Origin: Zizania palustris | Lineage: Eukaryota; Streptophyta; Magnoliopsida; Poales; Poaceae | Length of the DNA: 64,000 nt | Reading direction: 5' to 3' | Assembly: GCA_019279435.1 (NCBI GenBank) | Contig: JAAALK010000286.1 | Location: 42,593,712-42,657,711, forward strand | Shown: positions 10,701 through 21,300 of the stretch, piece after piece | Position numbering within the stretch: the first letter of the stretch is position 1 | How the letters are laid out: each line of letters begins with the position of its first letter | Translations under genes and position numbers: made by a program | The notes under the pieces: model-generated | What the model saw: the letters and a program-made list of their open reading frames with translations, nothing else | What the model was told of the DNA's origin: nothing | Database searches by the model: none

Positions 10701-12995
10701 CACTACACCACAACACAGAATTCCCTACCAACATCTGTTGGGAAAAGTGAACATATACCGACCGATAGTTGGTCAGTACAACTAGCGACAAATTGTTGGT
10801 CGGTAATAATTACATATCGTATCAGACTATTGGTCGGTAAAGCTAATATTTTTATTGTCAAACAGTTGGTCGGGAATCCCTAAATCTCAGCCACCCCACT
10901 CACCCGGCCCATGACCCATCCCGTGAAATCCCTAAGTCTCATCAGCCACCGCCTCTCTTCCACAGTGCCGACTCCCCGTCTCCTAGACTCCACGGACTCC
11001 ACAGAGCACCCCGCGCCGCCGTCCGCCGAGCCTCACACTGCCATCCCCTGAGCCCCGCACCACCATCCACCGAACGCTGTCGCCCAGGAATGCCGTCCGC
11101 CGAGTTCCGATCCCTACGCCGCCGACGTTCGGGCCTTGCGCCGCCGAGGTCCGAGACCCACACCGCCGTGGGCCAAGCTCCGACCTCCGCGCCACCGTCC
11201 ACCAAGCCCCGCGCCACCGTCTGCCAAACGCTGTCACCCAGGAACGCCGTCCACCGAGTTCCGAGCCCTACGCCGCCGAGGTCAAAGCCCCACACCGCCG
11301 TAGGCCAAGCTCCGACCTCCGCGCCGCCATCCGCCGAGCCCCGCACCGCCGTCCGCTGAGCCCAGCGCCGTCGTCCACCGAGGTATTGTGCCACTGTTTC
11401 TTATTTCTGGACAATAAGAAAAACCACCGAGGTCAGGTGCCTGGTTTGGTTTCCATGGTTGATTGTATCTTCCACGTGCATGCACACTGCGACGCATTTT
11501 TTCCTTCGCACGGTTGGCTGCAGTGCAAGATTGGTAATGCTGCAGTTGCCATTTGCCAATGCCGGGTGATGAGGAACAGGATATCCTGCTCTGATTTTGA
11601 TCTGAAGAAAGGTAGAGAAAAATTCAAATCAGAATATCAGTTTTGAATATTTGACAAGGTTGCTTATTCTGAAATTGTTGATTTTCATGTTGAAAAAGTT
11701 ATCCTTAAGTTTTTATTGTTGAGCTGATCTAAAATTAGGAAGAGATATTGCTTTCTGAGTTTAGAATTGTCAAATATATTTTGCTGAATTGGCGTCTACT
11801 GTTCACTGTCCGAAAAGAATATGATTCTTCACGTTTAATCTGATTTTTTAGTATCTTTGTCTGAATTGCTTATTTACATATTGATTCTAATGTTCTGATT
11901 TGTTGTGTGCTGAACTGGAAATGATCTAAAATTGAAACTCGTGAATTGTTTCAAAGTTTAACAAATGTGCTATGCTGAAATGAACTTTACTATTCACCGT
12001 CTGAAAAAATTCAGAAATGCTTGAATCCCATTTGTGATGGAGTTAAACCGTTCTGATTTGGCTCTCCACGCGCACTACATTCCCAATCCCCTAGCTTTAA
12101 TTAGAGCTAAACTGAATAGACTTTATATTAGATTTGTAATGAATCTATTGACATGGTTTATCTTATTGACAATGTTTTGTAGGAAGGAAAAAGGCAAGCT
12201 ACCATTTTGGGGGCGAATGGATTAGTAGCTTTTTTGATTAATGTATGTCGTGGTAGACGACCTTCTAGCCATTGTTTGGGATCATCAAGGCCGAGTATTT
12301 TGTGAACTTGTTATGGATGATTATGACTTTCACACTAAGTGGTGGATGAACTTGTATTTTTCGTAATCAATACAATGAAAAGATCATGTATGGTTGACTA
12401 TCAATTCTTCGTTTAATTATGGTCATTTCCAAACATATAAATATATATTTGATTTCTATCAAATGTCCACTTATGTTTTGAGAGAGGATTGGTTGGCAAT
12501 ATGCTATGAGAGTATAGTCAAGTGTTGGTCGGTAAAATTTCACACTGTCAGACTGTTGGTCGGGAAAGATTTATTATTTAGCCATAGAAAGTTGGTTGGT
12601 AATAGTCCATCGTCTGACTATTGGTCGGTAAAAGATCTAAGCTTTGCCTACGGACAGTCGGTCGGTAAAAGAGTTTGAGCTATGCCTACTGATAGTCGGT
12701 CGGTAAAAGATTTTGAGCTATGCCTACTGACAGTCGGTTGGAAAAAGTATAGTGTCCAACCGTCACCCGAGAAAGAAACGTTGGTCGGGAAAGAATTTGT
12801 TGGTCGGTAAAAGTTTTTATCCTCGACCAATAGTTGGTCGGCAAAAAAATGTTGGTCGGGAAAGAGCTTTGCCTACCGAACTTTTAGTGACTGACAAGGT
12901 TGGTCGGGAAAACTCTTTCCCGACCAACATTCGGTCGCTAAAAGTGGTTTTCCCTACCAACTTATCTGTAGGGAATTCTATGTCATGGTTTAGTG
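10701..12995. mobile_element. CACTA-A, non-autonomous CACTA element in Ty3-A
   Basis: The ends read CACTACACCACAACACAG and, inverted, CACTAAACCATGACATAG. Both then continue into AATTCCCTAC, giving an inverted repeat of about 28 bp with four mismatches. A 3-bp duplication TAT flanks it (10698-10700 and 12996-12998). Subterminal copies of TTGGTCGG(T/G)AAA are dense at the right (about 12520-12960) and also occur at the left (10760-10880), as expected for transposase binding sites. No transposase is encoded. The middle has a GC-rich block followed by an AT-rich intron-like region, which may be captured host sequence. The flanking Ty3-A reading resumes across the insertion, as comparison with Ty3-B shows. 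Confidence 0.9.
11040..11360. repeat. GC-rich 154-bp tandem duplication in CACTA-A
   Basis: The phrase aacgctgtcgcccaggaa at 11073 recurs as aacgctgtcacccaggaa at 11227. The sequences after both copies (tccgccgagttccga and tccaccgagttccga) also match, so the unit is about 154 bp. Shorter ccgccgtgggccaagctccg blocks recur within it. Frames on both strands stay open only because of the base composition, so I do not call a protein. Confidence 0.65.
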
Positions 12996-13189
12996 TATCC
13001 TTCACCTCTTCATGTTCGTCTCCCTTGGCTCCGACCTGTGTGCATCAGTTCGGAGGTACTACGGATAGCCTGTGGACGATGTCTCCCTTCACCGTGTCTG
13101 TTTGTCCCTGCCAGTTATAATACTCTGAAGGAAAATAAGGGACATCGTTATGTTGCGAAGGGTACTCTGGTTGTGACGTGTACGGAGCC

Positions 13190-13570
13190 CATGGGGTCCC
13201 TACCTAATTATATGGCGGAGGCAACGATGCTTCTAGTGGCTTCGCCCACTGTGAGCCGAACCCATTACCTAGAGGGGGGTTCGGCCAAGTCAACGGTATC
13301 TCGGACCATATTAGCGGAGGGCCCTGCCAGGCCGGAGGTATGTTTGGCCATTGTGGGCCAAAGCCTCCTACCGGAGGGTTTGTCCAGAGTGGAGCCAGGT
13401 TCGGCCATAGAGGTCCGAACTTGTTCTGTGTAGGGTTCGGCCATTGGGTACCGAAGCCACTGTACGAAGGGTTCGACCACTGGGGTCTGAAGCCACCGTA
13501 GGGAGTGTTCGGCCACTGTGGCCTAAAGTCATCATGCGGAGGGATCAGCCACTATGGTCCGGAGCCACCC
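13190..13570 (-). repeat. Gag linker with about 36-bp tandem repeats
   Basis: The strand holds imperfect repeats built on ggttcggccattgggtaccg about every 33-39 bases. In coding orientation these give glycine/proline-rich phrases of the GFGPxxPNPP type. The equivalent region of Ty3-B is 42340-42560. In this family the repeats form a flexible linker between the nucleocapsid part of gag and the protease region. Stops make it non-coding now. Confidence 0.6.
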
Positions 13571-15334
13571 TCCGACTGTTTTGGCCCCTTCGATTGACTT
13601 AGCTTTTTTACGCGGGGGCCTGTTTCCTTAACCTTTCTTTGGTGCTTGTTTAACAGCATCTGATATGTCACCTTTGGCTTCTTGCGAGCTCTAGCCGAAG
13701 GTGACGTGTTGACATTTCTTTTCCACACTCCTACTTCAGGGTTCTTTGGTACGAGTGTGCATGTGTGTGATTCTCCAATAATGACTTGGCCTTTAGGCAA
13801 CCTGAGAAGCTGGTTCTTCAAGAGGAAATCAAATATTTTATCACATTTAGTTATATCAAATGAGTATTTGACTTTGCTAGGACAATTCTTAGTTGGAGAC
13901 GACCGTAACTCAAAGCAGGTAACGGGTTTGCTCTTAGCATTCCAAACCCATTCGGCTGCGCACATGTCAGTTGAATCCTCCTCTTCCTCCGATTCTTCTT
14001 CATCAGAGTGTTCCATGACGTGGACTTCAGCCCTAGGCTTGTTAAGTGTCTTAATAAACTTCTTATCCTTGGCTCGGCCTTCCTGGACCAGAGCCTGTTG
14101 TAATACTTGGCTAACTTCTAAAAAGTGTTGGTTGTCTAGTCTCTCTTTAATTTCAGAGTGCAACCCACTGAAAGCTAGATCCGCCAAATCCATTTTCGAT
14201 GTCTAACCGATGTTATGTGTGATAGCCTAAGTTCTGTCTCGCCCGTATAAAAATAGACGTGAAACTTTTGTTCTAATTCTGCCCATGTTTGGATGGAGTT
14301 CAGCAGGAGTGCCGAAAACCAAGTGAAAGCGGGAGCGAGAGAGAAAATAGTCTAAGTTTTAAAGCATCCAACCCACTAGCTTCTCCACACTGTGCTAAAA
14401 ACTGTCTGACATGCTCTAGTGTGGTTTTGTTACCCTCACCGTCGAACTTGGTGAATTCAGGGACTCTATAGCTGCGAGGGTAAGGTATCGTATCAAAATG
14501 GTCGGGGTACGGATTTCGGTAAACCCTTGCTCGACCCCTAGGTACGAAGCCGGTGCACTCCCTAAATAGTGCGCAGATTCGCTCCTCAATGTCATCCTGG
14601 CCTACTGCCTACGCGCGTCTTTCATGTGGGGGCGCGACACTTGGCGGTATGTCAGCGTGTCGACCGCGGGGTTCCTCCTCATGCGCTAGCTCAGGATGTA
14701 TGACGTTTCTCGGGCCTATGTGCTTGTGCATGTGGCGTGGGTAGCGTGGGAAAAACTGGCGCATGGTAGGTAGTGCTAGTTTGTCCGTAAGCATGGTGAT
14801 TGGTCTCGGCCATAGATGTCGAGGCCGGAAACGTAATGGTTTTGCCGGTACTACCATCAGTTCTACTGTAAATGTGATTTATTGGGGGTACGCTAGCAAT
14901 CGGAGCTGGAGGTACGGCCTCGCTAAAGCCGAACCTTCTAAGTGTCGCCTCTACCTGAGAGCTAACTACCGAATCTAGACAGTTGGCAAGCGAAGCGCTA
15001 ACAGCTTGGTCCACCGATGCGTCTATTTTTGCTCAATTTCTAAAGAACATAAACGAGGCAATACTGGTGTTACCTGGGTCCGAGCGAGGTCGGGGACGTT
15101 GACGTCGCGCTTGATGAAGCCTGCACTTGTCTTAACGTAGCTCCCAAGCATGAGGTCTTAGAGTGCCTTCATCTTTGCCTCAATCTCTGCTCGGTCTTCT
15201 GCGGGAATATCTTCAAGGGTAGGCGTCATGATGTCGCGGTTGTCGATATCTGCGCCTCCCATGGGATCCATCGGCATCATATACGTAGTAGTCATTGCAG
15301 ATGTGCTTGCGGCCGATGTATATGTACCCGTCAT
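13552..15334 (-). pseudogene. Ty3-A gag remnant
   Basis: Starting from an ATG at 15332-15334 just after the primer-binding region, pieces of gag can be followed. The N-terminus (MTGTYTSAAS and TLEDIPAEDRAEIEAKMKAL, to 15158) is followed by a middle piece at 14691-15014 and the capsid C-terminal part at 13552-14193 (LADLAFSGLHSEIKERLDNQ). Relative to Ty3-B, an internal deletion of about 255 bp joins KGQVI directly to IGESHTC and removes the CH-rich stretch that in this family resembles a zinc knuckle. Frameshifts separate the pieces. Gag normally packages element RNA into cytoplasmic particles; this copy cannot make a whole protein. Confidence 0.8.
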
Positions 15335-15339
15335 GTTGG

Positions 15340-15372
15340 CGTAGCCTTCCCTAGCAGAGTCACCAAAAAGTG
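15340..15372 (-). promoter_or_regulatory. Ty3-A primer-binding region
   Basis: Directly inside the 5' LTR the minus strand reads cactttttggtgactctgc. Ty3-B has the same segment (tttttggtgactccgcc). A tRNA 3' end pairs with this site to prime minus-strand DNA synthesis. The TGGTGACTCCGCCGGGGA form resembles Asp/Glu tRNA complements but I cannot assign the tRNA with certainty. Confidence 0.55.
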
Positions 15373-16726
15373 TGTTGACATGAAAAAGTGCCCCCGCACT
15401 TGGGTCAGTTCGACGATCCAAAAGTGTGTGGATACTTAGAGACAAGCCTAAGAGTAACACAACATTGACGTCGCGTTCTGACTACCCTTAATAGTGGCAA
15501 GGGGGTGGAGTCGCCAGGTAATCAGATCACACAGAAATAATCCAAATAGCCGAAAAGAAATATATTAGATAAAATAAACCAGCAAGCTGAACGGAGCCTA
15601 ACTAATTCGAAGTGTATTGTGCGAAGGGGTTCACCGAAGGGTACCTTCGGCGTCTGGTGCGAAGAGTCTTGCCGAAGGTAGTCTTCGGCGTTCGGATCGA
15701 TCTGGCCGAAGGCAGGCTCCGAATAGATCTCGACGCGAAATCACGTCTGAACAACGGGGTTCGGCGTGAAGTCTCTGACACGATACAAACACTCCGGCGC
15801 AACGTGCTGGCACAACTTTGTCCAGAGCGAAGTATAGGCGTGGCGAAGCCTGATGTGACGAAGCCTACTATAGAGCGTGCTGGCGCGTGGGACTTGGTCA
15901 AACCGACAATAGCGTGATGGTCCGACACGGGTAGTCGAAGCAGTATTTCCGCCGAAGGGTGTTCTAGCAGCCTCCGAAACCAGCTCCTGGCTCCGAACAC
16001 CTTCGGTGAAGGGGCTCCGAGCGTGAAAACCTGCAATAGAGAAGAGATCAAGTGCCAATTTGGCCTAGGGACCGAATCTGCTAAGTGTTGCATAGGGAAA
16101 CGAAGGTAGCAATCTATTACGTAGATTAACGAATACTTCACAAGCGAAGCAACAAGGTGATAGCAATCTGTTACGTAGATTATCGGGTACTTCACGAGCG
16201 AAGTAGCAAGGCTTACCACGGTTTCAGCGTGGCCGGTAGAGGGCTTCCAGGCAAACCCACAAAGGTTGCAGAAAGGTAAATAAAAAGTAAAGGTATAGTT
16301 CAAAGCTAGGGCTTTGTGATTGATTTGTGTTGGGGGGCTTAATGAACCGGCCTCACCCCTATATTTATAGGGGCTAGTCTTCTTATCTTTAAGATTAATC
16401 TGGTAAGATTCGGCCTAATCAAACGTAGGAATAAAATTATCTAGAATCAGACTCAAACTCTATCTCTAGAAATCGGCCCGAAATGGGCCTTCGGCAGAGC
16501 CTGCCGAAGCCTGCTCCTCGGGCTGAAGCTTCGGCGAGGCAAGCCTCCAAAGGCCTTCGGGCCGAAGGTAGCAGGCCGCTGGAAGGCCTGTGAAGCCTAG
16601 AGCTCAATGGGCCTTTGGCCCTGTAGGGCTTCGGCCCGATCCAGGACATGTGTATTTTTGGCCCAAATTACCAAAAATGATATTTTGACAATCTTAACCA
16701 TTTAACGCCATTTTTTGCTATCAACA
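15373..16726 (-). repeat. 5' LTR of Ty3-A
   Basis: The plus strand starts TGTTGACATG and ends GCTATCAACA, so in element orientation the LTR begins TGTTGATAGC and ends TGTCAACA. A TATA-like box lies at 16362-16369 on the minus strand, followed by the R/U5 tandem repeat. It pairs with 4377-5729. The downstream target duplication ATTTC is at 16727-16731. Confidence 0.92.
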
Positions 16727-16731
16727 ATTTC

Positions 16732-17450
16732 TAATACTATTTTTTACGCTAAAAATTTATAATTAATATAAATATTGTATTGTGTTAAAAATCACATTTC
16801 TGTTTAAAATTGTAGTAAAAATGATAAATTGTTCCTTAAAATATTGCATTTATAAATCTAAAATAGTTTTTTTAAAAAATATTTCTCTCTCTTCCTTTTT
16901 CTTTCTTCTTCCTTTTCTCTTTTCTTATTCCCTCCGTAGGGCACTCGTAGGAAGGCTATGGCGGTGGCCGGGGGACTGTGCGGGGCGACGGCGACGAGGG
17001 AGGCTGCGTAGGGGCCCCACGGGGCGACGACATGGAGGCGGCTTGCGTGGGGCGTGCGGGGCCGCAGCAAAGAGAAAGCCGACCCGCGACGGCGAGGCGA
17101 CACACGGCGTGGCGACGACCGACGGGGAGGCGGCTCGTAGGATGGCGATGGGGGTCTACGAAGGTAAGGCTAACCGTTTTTTTCGGGTTCTCTCCGTCCT
17201 GAATGCGCGGAGGACGTCATTTTGGGGTGCTGAGTGGAACCGGGATCCAACTGTATACTCATACCAGTGGATACAGGGAGCTACGGTGGAACCAGACAAC
17301 TAAACACTCATATTGTTATACTATAGGGTGTGTCCTGGTTCGACCGATTCAGATCCGAGCAACTAAATACACCCTAGATTTATGTAATCATGACTCCATA
17401 CAACCACTCTTTACCCACACTGATCCACCCCAAAAAAGTATATCCTCTTA
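16732..17450. other. Intergenic with GC-rich patch
   Basis: AT-rich sequence changes at about 16930-17160 to a GC-rich arginine/glycine-biased patch with open frames in several phases, which I take as composition rather than a gene. From about 17225 to 17400 there are phrases such as gcaactaaatacaccctag and its partial inverse, which resemble MITE ends, but no complete element can be bounded. Confidence 0.4.
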
Positions 17451-17864
17451 GGTAGTGTTTGGTTGCTTGAATCAAATTCATCCTAGATGGTTCGGTACAG
17501 TTTTGAAAAATAAGTCTGTTTGGTTGGATGTACTGTACAAAACCATTCAGGATGGATTAGTTCAGATTCTCACAATATTCTCTTCAGATGCTGAACCATT
17601 TCGTGCGGTTAAAACAAGTGAACGACGTTGTCCAGTTTTTATTAACTATACTAATTAATTAAGATTAGTGGTTTTTAAGTATTTTAGTGAAAAATAATTA
17701 TAATTAGATGTTATTAATTATAACTAATCATTATCATGTATCATCTCATATATCTAACCAAACAATCTACTTGTACCATCTCATCCAAGATTATCTCATC
17801 CCAAATCAATCTATCCAGGACTATCTCATACTATCCAATTTCATTCAGCTAACCAAACACTATC
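17451..17864. mobile_element. Tourist-like (PIF/Harbinger) MITE
   Basis: The left end GGTAGTGTTTGGTTGCTTGA and the inverted right end GATAGTGTTTGGTTAGCTGA match closely. A TTA duplication lies on both sides (17448-17450 and 17865-17867). TWA target duplications and ends of this type are characteristic of Tourist elements. The 414-bp element has no coding region. It sits about 250 bp upstream of the GA repeat of the RH3 promoter. Confidence 0.82.
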
Positions 17865-18114
17865 TTACTTATCATTTTAATACATATGTCTAAATTTAAA
17901 ACTTGCTAATATCTTGAGATTGACAGGGTATGCACGGTATTATGTTCAATCAAAATGAGTTAAAAATCTATAAAATTAGGTCTAAGTAATTTTTATTTTA
18001 CGCTTAAAAAATCTAATGTTTTTTTGATATGTTTACCTTCAATTTTACTATTTTTAGATAAGAAACGGATTAAATAATGGCAAGCAAAAATACACCGAGA
18101 CAGATATTTATTTC

Positions 18115-18120
<6 letters not shown>

Positions 18121-18206
<86 letters not shown>
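18121..18206. repeat. (GA)n microsatellite in RH3 promoter
   Basis: An uninterrupted GA run of about 43 units (CT on the other strand) ends about 120 bp before the TATA box of RH3 and about 190 bp before its start codon. GA/CT repeats near plant transcription starts are known binding sites for BBR/BPC (GAGA-binding) factors, so a regulatory role is possible. Frames through the repeat are artefacts. Confidence 0.95.
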
Positions 18207-18212
<6 letters not shown>

Positions 18213-18326
18213 ATGGCAAACACAGAGAGGCTGCTGGTTCCTGTGAACGAGAAGGCTCCTCGTCGCCTCCAAGCCCCAAACGGCCAAACCCCGTGTCACT
18301 AAACCCCCTCCTCCCCCTATCCATCC

Positions 18327-18332
18327 ATATAA
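18327..18332 (+). promoter_or_regulatory. TATA box of the RH3 gene
   Basis: The sequence ccatccaTATAAAcccctc lies 67 bp before the ATG at 18399. This predicts transcription starting around 18355-18362 and a 5' UTR of about 40 nt. The surrounding CT-rich leader (ccctcaccctcccaccgg) is typical of plant nuclear genes for plastid proteins. Confidence 0.7.
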
Positions 18333-18398
18333 ACCCCTCACCCTCCCACCGGCTCAACCAGCCGCTCGTTCCATTTCTTATCACTTCCCTCCTCGTCC

Positions 18399-21300
18399 AT
18401 GGCTTCCCTCCTCACGCTCCCCTCGCTGTCCCTCTCTAGCCATAGCGCCGGCGCCGCGCCCTCGCTGCGCCTCCGCGCGGCCTTCCGCTGCTGGGCGCTT
18501 CAACGCGCGGGCGGGAGCCGGTGGGCGGCCGCGGGGGCCATCGCGTCGCCCAACTCCGTGCTCAGCGAGCACGCCTTCAAGCGGCTCCAGCTTAGCGACG
18601 ATGAGGGCGACGAGTACGAGGGGGGCGCCTACGGGAGCGACGAGGAGGGGGGCGAGGCGGTGGCTGCCGGGGAGGCAGACGAGGGCGAGCTCGCCATTGC
18701 CATGCTCGGGCTGCCCGACCAGCTCGTCTCCACGCTCGAGAAGCGCGGAATTACCCACCTATTCCCCATCCAGGTGAGGCCAGTTGCTCTCCGTCACGAC
18801 TTTTTGATGGCTTAACTGTTCTCGGTGTCAATTGCAGGTCTCGTTGTTGGGAGGACACAACGAGGGGATGGTGTTACCGTGTTAGTGTAGGATTTTTTTT
18901 TTGATGAAAATGGGTGTTTTCGATTTTTTGGTGAACAAATCTTCGTCGATAAATTGAGTGGGCTTGTTGTGATGCAAAATAGTGGCAGGATAAGTCATGA
19001 CTCATGTTAGCAGGGAAAGTGATATGTAGTAGTCTACGCTATGTTGCTAGGTCCTAGCACAGTAGCACTTAAGAATTGAACTGCGAAGCTATGGACCATA
19101 ACTGGTTTGGCAATTATTCGTATGCTCCTTAATATCGGAAAACTGTAAATTGCTGCCTGCATTGGGATTTGTCAATGCTAGTGCTTCATAATTCAACTGC
19201 ATGTCAAAACATCCCTTGTGCTTACAGATACCACCAGATAAGCTAGATTTGCTATTGTCGTATGTGGACAACAATGTTTGTCATTGTTTTTTTTCTAGAA
19301 ATTCTATGTTTGCCATCAACAAGTGGTTGATTCTACAACTTGACATCAATGTATAGTTGTATACAATTTCTACCAAATGGCATCGCACAATTGTTTTTCT
19401 TCTATTTTTTCCATCGCCGCTAGGTTACTGTCCCTTCCCATCCATTAACCCCTCTAAAATGACCATTTTATCCCTATAATTGAACATGCACTGTATAATC
19501 TCTTCCATTCTTTTGCACTGAGGGGAAACAAAGTATGCACATAATGGAAGTAAATATTTTTTTTGGGAAATTTGAGGATTTGCCACTAAAAAGTTTGTAT
19601 ACTTTGATTATTTGCCACTTATGTGGATGACAAGTGGGACCATCTGAGTGTATGACAGTGGGCCAAAGTGGCAAATAATCGAAGCCTATTTTTAAGAGTG
19701 GCAAATCATCAAATATTCCTTTTTTTTCGTGTCAGTGCAAATGGATGAAGAGTTTACACAGTACTTGATTGATTATGGGGGCGAAATGCATGGTTGTCAC
19801 GGCGCCCCGGCGAAACCAGTCGCCAGGGGGCCGACTGGACGCCTAGGCGCCTAGGCGGGCGCCTAGGCGGGCGCCTAGGCGTCGCCTAGGCGACCAATTA
19901 AATTCAGCATGCAAAGGTCAGCACTTTGCATTTCAGCAGTGCTGCCTTCTCTGTTGCTGCCTGCTGGAAACTGCTGCCTTCTCTGCTTGCTGCGGCGAGG
20001 GAGCACAGGGGAGGGGGAAGCAGGGGAGGGAGCACAGGGGAGGGGGAAGCAGGGGAGGGAGCACAGGGGAGGGAGCTGAGGCGGCCGGGCGGCCGGTGGC
20101 CGGGTGGCGCAACTGCGCAAGGGGAAGCAGAGCAACTCGCTAGGGGAACTGGAAATCTGGCGGCCGGCGGCGCCGCCCGGGCGGCGCAAGGGGAAGCGGA
20201 GCAACTCGCTAGGGGAACCGGAGATCCAGCGGCCGGTGGCGCAAGGCACAGGAGCAGATCCGGCAGCCGGCGGGCGGCGGCGCAAGGGACTGAGGCGGCG
20301 GCGCAAGGGAAGAGGCGGCGGCGCAAGGGAAGAGGAACCGAAATGGCCTGGACACGGAGGCACGGACCCTAGGCGCCCGCCCAGAGTCTCCTGGCGACCG
20401 CCTAGGCGCCATGGGCGACGCCTAGAATCTCCAGGCGGGCGCCTAACTCACCCAGGCGAGGCGATTCAGCCAGGCGTCCGGCGGTGACCGCCTGGACGCC
20501 TAGTCGGCACCTAGGCGTCGCCTAGGCGACGCCATGACAACAATGGCGAAATGGTCATGGAGGGGTGTAACCTAATGATGATGACAAAAATCGAAGAAAA
20601 CACTTGGGCAACGGCATTTCATAGAACTCATGTTGGTTGAAGGCAATTCATTGAATTGATAGCTTGTCGATGGCAAATCATAGAAGTATCGAATTTATCT
20701 TGTTTTTTAGTTACTAAAAGGGTGTAGGCTACATCACTCCCTACCTATTGCCTTTTTGGCCACAGGAAGTTAGAGTAATATATTCTCCATGTCATACCAA
20801 AACACAGTGCATAATGTAAAAGTATTAATGCAAACAGAAAAATAAGGTTATTTTCCTTTGAATTGCATGCCGTGTCACTTGCTTCACCTAGAAGGCACTT
20901 ATTCTGATTTATTTTCTCTATTACAGAGGGCTGTATTGATTCCAGCTCTTGAGGGCCGTGACCTGATTGCTAGAGCAAAGACAGGAACTGGAAAGACGCT
21001 GGCCTTTGGTATACCCATGATCAAGCAATTAATTGAGGAGGATGATGTGCAGAGTGTGAGGTACTCATTCATCTTGCTATGCAACTTCACAATGTACTGT
21101 TTGACAATCAGTTGATAATTAACTAGCACATTAACTTCTTTTTTTCTTTTGGTAGGCGAGGTCGCATTCCTCGGGTTTTGGTTCTTGCACCTACTAGAGA
21201 GTTAGCCAAACAAGTTGAGAAGGAAATAAAGGAATCAGCGCCCAAGCTCAGTACAGTGTGTGTTTATGGTGGTGTCTCGTATAATATCCAGCAGAATGCA

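Larger units (their letters stand above)
4377..16726 (-). mobile_element. Ty3-A: Tat-lineage Ty3/Gypsy retrotransposon
   Basis: A complete but inactive LTR retrotransposon in minus orientation. Its two LTRs of about 1.35 kb (4377-5729 and 15373-16726) are clearly homologous, and a perfect 5-bp duplication ATTTC lies at 4372-4376 and 16727-16731. In element order it reads 5' LTR, gag, protease, RT, RNase H, archaeal-type RNase H, integrase, 3' LTR. The extra RNase H with the FPSTNNQAEYEAL motif and the integrase sequence place it in the Tat group. All coding regions have stops or frameshifts. It was later split by CACTA-A at 10701-12995. It is the same family as Ty3-B. Confidence 0.92.

Noticed and set aside
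15602..16303. 233-codon minus-strand frame in the Ty3-A LTR
   Set aside because: It lies fully inside the LTR and translates the R/U5 tandem repeat. The corresponding frames of the other LTRs differ and are interrupted.
18070..18439. Long frames on both strands through the GA repeat
   Set aside because: They only translate the microsatellite into Arg-Glu or Ser-Leu runs. The real RH3 start is the ATG at 18399, supported by the transit peptide and the downstream exons.
19875..20487. Several open frames of 60-160 codons inside RH3 intron 1
   Set aside because: They lie in the GC-rich MULE-like element and are Pro/Ala/Arg or Gly-rich in every phase, so they reflect composition rather than a gene.
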